From DASPTT01 sp035623275 (GTDB lineage: Bacteria > Actinomycetota > Acidimicrobiia > Acidimicrobiales > UBA8190), in contig DASPTT010000015.1 in NCBI GenBank assembly GCA_035623275.1, positions 1-9,333 on the forward strand: 9,333 nt of DNA, given 5' to 3'. Below, piece after piece: positions 1-5,857 of the stretch. The notes beneath the pieces are model-generated. The model had not been told where the DNA came from. It worked only from the letters and a program-made list of their open reading frames with translations, and did not search any database. A program made the translations under genes and the position numbers. Every line of letters begins with the position of its first letter. Position 1 is the stretch's first letter.

Positions 1-483
1 CTGGGCGGTCTGGGTGAACGCCTGCAGGTGCGCGCCGTCGCCCGGATAGCGGCGCAGGTGCCCGGCGAAGCCGCCGGTCGGAGGGGGGCCGCCGGTGGCG
101 CCGACGGGGACGCCGGGAACGCTCCCGCCCGCCGGTCCCGCCGGCGAGGGGCCGGGCCCGCCGAGGTGGGCGGGGGTCGGGGTGGGCAGCCAATGGTCGA
201 GGGCCTGGACCAGGGCCTTGCCGTCGAGCCCCACCAGCTCGGCGTATCGGCGCAGGCCGATCCGGGCGGCGTCCTGGTTCGGGACCCGTGTGATCTCGCC
301 GGACTCGAGGGCCTCCAGGATGGGCAGCGGCACCCCGGTGCGGTCACGGACGTCGACCAGGCCCAGGCCCAGGGCCTGGCGGGCGCGCACCAGGCCCGTG
401 CCGATCTCGGCTGGTGTCGACGGCTCCTTGCGTCCTCGTCCCCGGCGGCGTCGTGCCGGTGCTTCGCCGCTTGCGGTCGCCAC
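1..483 (-). CDS. RodZ-like helix-turn-helix (HTH_25 type) protein, partial (C-terminus off the window)
   Basis: The minus-strand frame is open from a GTG at 483-481 to the window edge, giving 161 residues with no stop. The start is set by a perfect AGGAGG five bases upstream on that strand. The protein opens with a basic stretch (about residues 9-20, ARRRRGRGRK), then a helix-turn-helix domain at about residues 23-90. It contains GLVRARQALGLGLVDVRDRT, then PILEALESGEI, then RIGLRRYAELVGLD. This order (R-A-R-x-x-x-G-L, L-E-A-L-E, then R-x-Y-A-x-L-V-G-L-D) is that of the HTH_25 domain found at the N-terminus of RodZ and related proteins. After about residue 100 it becomes a Pro/Gly/Ala-rich linker. 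RodZ links MreB to the membrane, but the membrane helix and outer domain would lie outside the window, so a cytoskeletal role is not shown. A DNA-binding regulator is the alternative. It is divergent from the transporter operon. Confidence 0.75.
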   Translation of the reverse strand, partial: MATASGEAPARRRRGRGRKEPSTPAEIGTGLVRARQALGLGLVDVRDRTGVPLPILEALESGEITRVPNQDAARIGLRRYAELVGLDGKALVQALDHWLPTPTPAHLGGPGPSPAGPAGGSVPGVPVGATGGPPPTGGFAGHLRRYPGDGAHLQAFTQTAQ

Positions 484-630
484 CGCTTCCTCCTGGTCGG
501 TCCCCGAATCGTACAGGGACGTTGTGGGTTCCCCCGGGTCGGGCCGTCGTCCAGCCCTTCGTATCGGCAAACGGGTGCGACGCCTAGAGGCGGACGTCAC
601 GAGCGCTCCTCGTCAGGGGCCCGGTGCCGG

Positions 631-667
631 GGCCGCCACGGGAACCGGGCACGAAAGTTTCCCGGCC
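631..667 (+). other. Inverted repeat / bulged stem-loop in the leader region of the transporter operon
   Basis: The 3' arm TTCCCGGCC (659-667) can pair with GGGAA (640-644) and GGCC (631-634), leaving a 5-nt bulge on the 5' side and a 14-nt loop. It lies 80 bases before the first gene of the operon. There is no U-tract after it, so it does not look like an intrinsic terminator. In DNA this GC-rich, stems of this size arise often. A shorter inverted repeat (ACGAG, 5-nt gap, CTCGT; 599-613) lies just upstream and contains the palindrome GAGCGCTC (601-608). Between 484 and 747 I see no convincing -35/-10 pair in either direction. Confidence 0.25.
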
Positions 668-733
668 ATCGCTCGTTCTCCTTGGGTCGACGAGGCCTCC
701 GCGGAGCAGGGGGAGCCGGGCCGGAGACCTCTC

Positions 734-741
734 GAAGGAGG
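734..741 (+). promoter_or_regulatory. Ribosome binding site that sets the GTG start of the solute-binding protein
   Basis: GAAGGAGG lies six bases before GTG 748. It fixes this start within a much longer GC-rich open region and supports translation of the first gene of the operon. Confidence 0.8.
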
Positions 742-747
742 CCGTAG

Positions 748-2280
748 GTGCGCAGGGGGACCAACAACACCGGGGGCGAGGGCGCGTTCGAGGTCGGTCG
801 CAGTCCTCGCGGGGGCCGCCGCATCGTCGGCGTGCTGGTGGGCCTGGCCCTGGTGGCGACCGCCTGTGGGGCGCGGGTCGGGCCCTATCTGGGCGCGGAC
901 GCCGGGCTCGGCCAGAACGGGTCGGGCAACCAGGCGGGGGTGACCGCGGGCGCCACCGGGGTCGGGAGCCAGGGCGCCGGGACCGGCGCCATCGTCGGCG
1001 CCGGAAGCACCGGCGGCGGATCCGGGGCGGCGAGGGCCACGAGCGCGGCCGCCCCCGTGGCCGTGCCGCCGCCGACGGCCTTCAATTTCGATCCCCGGGC
1101 CGAGGCCGCCGACTGTCCGAGCGCGGCCGGCAACACCGCGTCGGACACCGGCGTGTCACCGGCCACGATCACCTTCGGCAACGTGAGCGGCCTCACCGGC
1201 CCGCTGCCCAACAGCTTCAACCAGGGCTCCGAGGGGGTGCAGGCCCTGTTCAGCGCCATCAACGCCGCGGGCGGGATCTGCGGGCGCAAGCTCGACCTGA
1301 TGATCGAGGACGACGGCCAGAACTCGTCGACGAACGCCTCCGACGTGGCCGACCTCATCTCCAAGAACGTGTTCGCCTTCGCGGGCTCGACGTCGGACGC
1401 GGACAACGGCGGCGTGCCCGAAATGGTCCAGGCCAACGTCCCCGACGTCGGCTTCGCCATCAACTGCAACCGCACGACCGCCTCCACCTACTGGGACCCC
1501 GCCGGCGGCAGCTGCGACGTGCAGAACGGGGACTACTACATCGACGACAACGTCTTCGCGCTGGCCAAGGCGCAGGGGTACCTGCCGAGCTCCATGGCCT
1601 TCCTGGCTTACAACATCCCCATCAGTGCGCAGGCTGCGCAGCAGTACGCCAACGCCTACCAGCAGCTCGGTGGAAAGGTCTGCTACTCGGACTACTCCAT
1701 CTCGGCGGCCACGCCGTCCTTCGACAGCGACGTCCAGGGGATGAAGAACGGGAACTGCGGCGGCGTGCTCACCACCGTCGACGTGACCGGCAACGCCAAG
1801 CTCCTGCAGGCGATGGCGCAGCAGGCCTACCACTTGCCGTACGTGGCGACGACCTTCGACGGCTACACCCCGGCGCAGATCACCGCCGCGGGCGAGTCCG
1901 ATGCGCAGGGGCTCATCGTGGACCTCCCGTTCGTCCCCCTCAACGAGCAGCAGTCCGCGGTGCAGCTGTACCAGCAGGAACTGTCCGCCTACGAGCCGGG
2001 CAAGACGCCGAGCGGGTTCGGCTTCCTCTCCTGGGAGGCTGCGCAGATGCTCGTCTACGCGCTGATCGCCGGCGGGCACGCGCCCACCCGGGCGGGAGTG
2101 GTCCACACCTTCGAGAGCCTCGACGGCTGGACCGGTGGCGGCGCGCTGGGGCCGTGGAACCCGGCCAACCGGACTCTGGCCTCGTGCGCGGTCGACGTGA
2201 TGGTCCAGGGGAATTCTTTCGTGCGCAAGGCGCCGGCCTCGGGTCTGTTCTGCGGCGGCACCCTGGTCCAGGTCGGATGA
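748..2280 (+). CDS. Lipoprotein solute-binding protein of a HAAT/Liv-type ABC importer
   Basis: This 510-residue protein is the likely extracellular receptor of the importer encoded downstream. Residues 24-39 form an Arg-Arg followed by a hydrophobic signal segment, then the lipobox-like ATAC with Cys40 as the predicted lipidated residue. Residues 41-110 are a Gly/Ala/Ser-rich tether. From about residue 130 it reads as a type I periplasmic-binding fold (Peripla_BP_6/LivJ-like): TITFGNVSGLTGPLPN, then GVQALFSAINAAGG followed by ICGRKLDLMIEDDGQNSS, matching the usual 'G-x-xAAGGxxGRK…D' start of the family. Eight cysteines lie in the mature domain (123, 178, 240, 256, 312, 337, 480, 502), enough for four disulfides, where classical LivJ has one. 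The protein is longer than LivJ (about 345 residues mature) because of the tether and insertions. The stop overlaps the ATG of a mini-ORF (ATGA). The Liv family binds amino acids, amides, urea, carboxylates and other small molecules; the ligand here is unknown. Confidence 0.93.
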   Translation: MRRGTNNTGGEGAFEVGRSPRGGRRIVGVLVGLALVATACGARVGPYLGADAGLGQNGSGNQAGVTAGATGVGSQGAGTGAIVGAGSTGGGSGAARATSAAAPVAVPPPTAFNFDPRAEAADCPSAAGNTASDTGVSPATITFGNVSGLTGPLPNSFNQGSEGVQALFSAINAAGGICGRKLDLMIEDDGQNSSTNASDVADLISKNVFAFAGSTSDADNGGVPEMVQANVPDVGFAINCNRTTASTYWDPAGGSCDVQNGDYYIDDNVFALAKAQGYLPSSMAFLAYNIPISAQAAQQYANAYQQLGGKVCYSDYSISAATPSFDSDVQGMKNGNCGGVLTTVDVTGNAKLLQAMAQQAYHLPYVATTFDGYTPAQITAAGESDAQGLIVDLPFVPLNEQQSAVQLYQQELSAYEPGKTPSGFGFLSWEAAQMLVYALIAGGHAPTRAGVVHTFESLDGWTGGGALGPWNPANRTLASCAVDVMVQGNSFVRKAPASGLFCGGTLVQVG

Positions 2281-2336
2281 CGGTGCGCGCGCCGGTGGCA
2301 CCCGTGGCGGTGGGACGGGCGGCGGTGCGGCCGTGA
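2277..2336 (+). CDS. 19-codon mini-ORF linking receptor and permease genes, possible translational-coupling ORF
   Basis: An ATG at 2277 overlaps the receptor stop as ATGA (2277-2280). The frame then runs 19 codons, giving MTVRAPVAPVAVGRAAVRP, and stops at TGA 2334-2336, which overlaps the permease GTG start as GTGA (2333-2336). It therefore fills the 52-base gap exactly, in the only frame that joins the two genes through stop/start overlaps. The permease start has no clear Shine-Dalgarno sequence, which fits re-initiation by ribosomes ending on this ORF. The peptide is too short and Val/Ala/Pro/Arg-rich to suggest a function. Chance is a serious alternative, since stops are rare in this base composition. 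The reading frame and overlaps are seen directly; the coupling role is inference. Confidence 0.4.
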   Translation: MTVRAPVAPVAVGRAAVRP

Positions 2337-4375
2337 GCGCGTACTGGCCGTTCATCGTCTTCGGCATCTTCGCCGGGAGCATCTACGGGCTCGCGGCCAT
2401 GGGCGTGGTCCTCACGTACAAGACGGTGGGCGTCTTCAACTTCGCCTACGGGGCCGTCGCCATGTTCTGCGCGTTCACCTACTGGCAGCTGCACGTCGGG
2501 TGGCACCTGAGCACCTGGATCGCCCTGCCGGTCCTGCTGATCGTGGTCGCGCCCGTGGTGGGCTTCGTGTTCGAGCGGCTGTTCAGGCCGGTGGTGGGCC
2601 TCTCGGCCGAGGTGCAGATCGTCATCTCCCTTGGCGCCCTCGCCGCGCTGCAGGCGCTCGTCCCGATCATGTACGGCACCAGCAACGACCGGGCGCTCAC
2701 GCCGCTGTTCCCGACGTCCACCTTCCTCCTCGGCGCACATCTCCACGTCGGCTACGACCAGCTGGGCACGCTCCTCGTGTCGCTGGCCATGGGGGCGGGC
2801 CTGTGGTGGCTGTTGCGCCGCACGCGCTTCGGCGTGGCCACCCGTGCCGTGGTCGACAACCGCGACCTGGCCTCGATGATGGGGATCGACGGGAACAAGG
2901 TCCGGCGCGTGGCCTGGATCGTCTCCTCCGTCTTCGCCGCCCTCGTCGGCGTGCTGCTGAGCCCCAGCCAGGGCCTCGACGTGTACGTCCTCACCGTCAC
3001 CGTGATCTACGCCTTTGCGCCGGCCGTGTTGGGACGGCTCGTGAGCCTTCCCCTCGCCTACGCCGGCGGCATCGCCCTCGGGGTGATCCAGAGCGTGCTC
3101 TCCAAGTGGGGGAGCTCGGGGACCGTGGCCGACCTCGAGGCCTCGATCCCGTACCTGGCGCTGTTCGCGTTGCTCGTCGTCTACGGCAAGCGGCTGAAGG
3201 AGATCGGCGTGGGCGTCCGGCCCGTGACCGCGGCGGGGTCGGGCGCGGTCGTCGAGCCCGACACGCGACGCCGTCGCGGACCGGACCGGGCCGTGGTGGC
3301 GGGCGGCGTCGCCTTCCTCGTCGCCCTGGCCCTGCCGCTGGTCCTGCACGGCCCTCGCCTCGGTGACGTCACCTTCGGTGCCATCTACGCGCTCGTCGCC
3401 CTCACGCTGGTGGTGCTCACCGGGTGGGCGGGACAGATCTCGCTGGCCCAGTTCAGCTTCGTCGGGGTGGGCGCGTTCACCGCCGGTCACCTGGCCGGCG
3501 CGCACGGGCAGCACTTCGTCCTCGCCGCGCTGGTCGGCATGGCCATCGCCGTGCCCCTCGGGCTGCTCGTCGGGCTGCCCTCCCTGCGCCTGTCGGGCCT
3601 GTACCTGGCGCTCGCCACCATGGCCTTCGCGCTGCTCATGGACACGCTCGTGTTCTCGCGACCGGGGGTCAGCGGGGGCCTCACCGGTATCACCGTGGCC
3701 CGCCCCAGCATCGCGGGCGTGTCGTTCACCTCGACGGCCGGGTTCTACGAGCTGGTGGTCGGCGTCCTCGGTGTCGTGGGCTTCGCCACGCTGGCCATCC
3801 GGCGCGGGCCGATCGGCCGCCGCCTCCAGATCATGCGCGACTCGCCGCTGGCCGCGTCGACCCTCGGGGTGAACCTCACCACCACGAAGCTGGCCGTGTT
3901 CGCCGTGTGCGGGTCGGTCGCCGCCTTGGGCGGGGCGTTCTTCGGGGCGAAGCAGCAGGCCATCACCCCCACCGACTTCAGCTTCTCCGCGTCGCTGGGG
4001 CTCCTGCTCCTCGTCGTCCTCGGCGGCCGCTCGGTGATCAGCGGGGCCGTGATCGCCGGCGCCGCGTTCGCCGTGCAGCTGCACGTGCCCGCGTCGATCG
4101 AGCGCTACGTGCCGCTCGCCGTCGCCGCCGGCGTCATCGGGCTCAGCCGCACGCCCGAGGGCACCGTGGCGCTTGCCGCAGCCGAGGCCCGGCGCGTCGT
4201 CAGTGTCTTGCGACCGCTGCCCCGGCGGCGTCTCGGCGTGGAGCAGGCTGCCGCCGCCATCGGCGCGCTGTCTGTTCCGGCCCCGGGGGCCGCCTCCGCG
4301 CTTTCGCCCGCGCCGGCGCCGGCGGAACCGGCCGGGTTCTCCTACGGGTCGGTGGAGGTCCGCGGTGCCGGATGA
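2333..4375 (+). CDS. Fused LivH-LivM branched-chain-type ABC permease
   Basis: One 680-residue polypeptide carries both permease domains of the importer. Residues 1-290 match LivH: the opening IFAGSIYGLAAMGVVLTYKT plus VGVFNFAYGA aligns with the usual LivH start, which supports GTG 2333. About eight hydrophobic segments follow, ending at LVVYGKRLKEIG (near 284). A charged linker (about 290-318, with RRRRGPDR) leads to a LivM half from about residue 320, with the family motif GWAGQISLAQFSFVGVGAF at 364-382 and SLRLSGLYLALATMAFALL after it. Membrane helices end near residue 604, followed by a hydrophilic Pro/Ala-rich tail of about 75 residues that I cannot assign. LivH and LivM are separate proteins in E. 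coli; fused forms are known in actinobacteria. No Shine-Dalgarno precedes the start; see the mini-ORF. The 3' end overlaps LivG by 11 bases. Identity as the translocation pore is firm, but the substrate is unknown. Confidence 0.96.
   Translation: MSAYWPFIVFGIFAGSIYGLAAMGVVLTYKTVGVFNFAYGAVAMFCAFTYWQLHVGWHLSTWIALPVLLIVVAPVVGFVFERLFRPVVGLSAEVQIVISLGALAALQALVPIMYGTSNDRALTPLFPTSTFLLGAHLHVGYDQLGTLLVSLAMGAGLWWLLRRTRFGVATRAVVDNRDLASMMGIDGNKVRRVAWIVSSVFAALVGVLLSPSQGLDVYVLTVTVIYAFAPAVLGRLVSLPLAYAGGIALGVIQSVLSKWGSSGTVADLEASIPYLALFALLVVYGKRLKEIGVGVRPVTAAGSGAVVEPDTRRRRGPDRAVVAGGVAFLVALALPLVLHGPRLGDVTFGAIYALVALTLVVLTGWAGQISLAQFSFVGVGAFTAGHLAGAHGQHFVLAALVGMAIAVPLGLLVGLPSLRLSGLYLALATMAFALLMDTLVFSRPGVSGGLTGITVARPSIAGVSFTSTAGFYELVVGVLGVVGFATLAIRRGPIGRRLQIMRDSPLAASTLGVNLTTTKLAVFAVCGSVAALGGAFFGAKQQAITPTDFSFSASLGLLLLVVLGGRSVISGAVIAGAAFAVQLHVPASIERYVPLAVAAGVIGLSRTPEGTVALAAAEARRVVSVLRPLPRRRLGVEQAAAAIGALSVPAPGAASALSPAPAPAEPAGFSYGSVEVRGAG
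4354..4358 (+). promoter_or_regulatory. Ribosome binding site that sets the LivG start inside the permease gene
   Basis: GGAGG lies six bases before GTG 4365, within the last codons of the permease gene. It favours GTG 4365 over a much longer in-frame extension starting at 4173 and over the second GTG at 4377. Confidence 0.7.
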
Positions 4376-5132
4376 CGTGCCCGCACTGCTCGAGGCCGTG
4401 TCGGTCTCGGTGCGCTTCGGCGGGGTCCAGGCCCTGTCCGACGTGGACCTGGCCGTGCACGCCGGCGGCATCACCGGGCTCATCGGCCCCAACGGTGCCG
4501 GCAAGACGACCATGTTCAACGTGCTCACCGGGCTCACCGCCCCGACGGCGGGGAGCGTGCGGCTGGACGGTGCCGACATCTCCGGCTGGGCACCGCACCG
4601 GCGCGGCCGGGCGGGGCTGGCACGCACCTTCCAGCGCCTCGAGCTGTTCACCGGGCTGAGCGTGGAGGAGAACCTGGTCGCCGCGTGGGAGGCCTCCCAC
4701 GCCGGCGCGGTCTTCGGTCGCGGCCGGGCCCAACGCCGGGCCCGGGTGGCCGAGGTGCTCGCCCTCTTGGCCCTGGGGCCCGTCGCGCACCGCCGGACGG
4801 GTGACCTGCCCACCGGTCTGGGCCGCCTGGTCGAGCTCGGCCGTGCCCTGTGCGCGGATCCCCGGGTGCTGCTTCTGGACGAGCCCAGCTCCGGGCTCGA
4901 CGCGGGCGAGACGGCGCGCTTTCGCGACGTGCTGCTCGACGTGGTGGGTCGCAGCGGCGACGGCGAGCCGGCCGTGCTCCTCGTGGAGCACGACATGGGG
5001 CTGGTGATGGAGGTCTGCGACCGCGTCACCGTGCTCGACTTCGGGGCCCGGATCGCCGAGGGGACGCCGGAGGAGATCCGGGCCGATCCGACGGTCCAGG
5101 CCGCGTACCTGGGAGAGACCGTTGTCGCCTGA
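4365..5132 (+). CDS. livG: LivG-type ABC transporter ATP-binding protein
   Basis: This 255-residue cytoplasmic ATPase powers the importer together with the next gene product; its length is typical of LivG. It begins VPDDVPALLEAVSVSVRFGG. Walker A is GPNGAGKTT (41-49). The region after it has the LivG-type RTFQRLELFTGLSVEENL (Q-loop). Walker B is LLLDEPSSGLD with Asp172 and catalytic Glu173, and the switch His is in VEHDMGLV (His209). The C-terminus GTPEEIRADPTVQAAYLGE is characteristic of LivG. The ABC signature, usually LSGGQ or LAYGQ, is here LPTGLGRLVELGRAL (148-162). From memory, LPxG-type signatures recur in actinobacterial relatives, so this need not mean loss of activity. The start overlaps the permease stop by 11 bases and the end overlaps LivF by 11 bases, suggesting translational coupling. 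Confidence 0.96.
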   Translation: MPDDVPALLEAVSVSVRFGGVQALSDVDLAVHAGGITGLIGPNGAGKTTMFNVLTGLTAPTAGSVRLDGADISGWAPHRRGRAGLARTFQRLELFTGLSVEENLVAAWEASHAGAVFGRGRAQRRARVAEVLALLALGPVAHRRTGDLPTGLGRLVELGRALCADPRVLLLDEPSSGLDAGETARFRDVLLDVVGRSGDGEPAVLLVEHDMGLVMEVCDRVTVLDFGARIAEGTPEEIRADPTVQAAYLGETVVA

Positions 5133-5856
5133 GCCGCCGTCGTTGGCGCCGCCCGCCCTCGAGATCGACTCGTTGAGCGTCTCCTACGGGGGGATGCGGG
5201 CGCTGTCGCACGTGTCGCTGGTCGTGCCCGACGGCGCGGTGGTGGCGCTGCTCGGCGCCAACGGCGCGGGCAAGAGCTCGACGCTGCGAGCGGTGTCGGG
5301 CCTGGTGCGCCCCGAGTCGGGCCGGATCCTGGTCGACGGAGTCCGGGTGGACCACCGCCCGCCCCACGCGGTGGCGCGGCTCGGAGTCGTCCACGTTCCC
5401 GAGGGCCGCGGCATCTTCCCCGGCCTCACCGTGCGCGAGAACCTCGAGGTGGCCGTTCGGATCGCGCTCGGCGGCGCCGGCGACGCGGACCCGCTCGAGG
5501 CGGCCGGGGGGTACTTCCCGGTCCTCAAGGCGCGCGAGCGCCAGCTCGCCGGCAGTCTGTCGGGCGGCGAGCAGCAGATGCTGGCGCTGGCCCGCGCGCT
5601 GCTGTCGCGCCCGCGTCTGCTCATGGTCGACGAGATCTCCATGGGCCTCGCCCCCATCATCGTCGGCCAGCTCTTCGACATCCTGCGGGCGCGCGCCACC
5701 TCGGGGATGAGCGTGCTCCTGGTGGAGCAGTACGTCGACGCCGCGCTGGGCCTGGCGGACTTCGCCTACGTGCTCGACCGGGGAGAGATCGTCGACGTCG
5801 GCCAGCCCGCCGACGTCCGTGCCGGCGGCCTGGTGGCCGCATACCTGGGGGGCTGA
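5122..5856 (+). CDS. livF: LivF-type ABC transporter ATP-binding protein
   Basis: This 244-residue protein is the second ATPase of the importer. It has Walker A GANGAGKSS (45-53), a canonical signature LSGGEQQMLALARALL starting at 146, and Walker B LLMVDEISMGLAP with Asp170 and Glu171. The text VRENLEVAV and the ending PADVRAGGLVAAYLGG are typical of LivF. The switch position reads LLVEQYVDAALGLADFAYVL, with Gln where most ABC ATPases have His; this is normal for LivF. The LivG/LivF pair would form a heterodimer with one consensus signature (LivF) and one divergent one (LivG). The start is a TTG with GGGAG six bases upstream (5111-5115) and lies inside the end of livG. TTG is chosen because the ALEIDSLSVSYGG domain start follows after a short Pro-rich lead; TTG codons at 5143 and 5173 have weaker claims. 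Confidence 0.95.
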   Translation: MSPEPPSLAPPALEIDSLSVSYGGMRALSHVSLVVPDGAVVALLGANGAGKSSTLRAVSGLVRPESGRILVDGVRVDHRPPHAVARLGVVHVPEGRGIFPGLTVRENLEVAVRIALGGAGDADPLEAAGGYFPVLKARERQLAGSLSGGEQQMLALARALLSRPRLLMVDEISMGLAPIIVGQLFDILRARATSGMSVLLVEQYVDAALGLADFAYVLDRGEIVDVGQPADVRAGGLVAAYLGG

Positions 5857-5857
5857 C

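Noticed and set aside
504..533. Minus-strand GGAACC … TACGAT as an ECF-type or sigma70 promoter for the HTH gene
   Set aside because: The -35 and -10 elements do not reach a convincing match with correct spacing for either sigma class.
624..2336. A 570-codon plus-strand frame overlapping the receptor gene
   Set aside because: It is an out-of-frame shadow rich in Arg and Gly with no family motif. Only its last 19 codons, from ATG 2277, are of interest because of the stop/start overlaps.
4173..4364. A 64-residue N-terminal extension of LivG
   Set aside because: The extension is low-complexity Pro/Arg sequence read out of frame within the permease gene. GTG 4365 has a good ribosome site and gives the usual LivG length.
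1940..5029. A 1029-codon open frame on the minus strand opposite the permease and livG
   Set aside because: It lies antisense to genes with unmistakable family motifs. Its translation is Arg/Gly/Ala/His-rich and without domains, as expected for the complement of GC-rich coding DNA.
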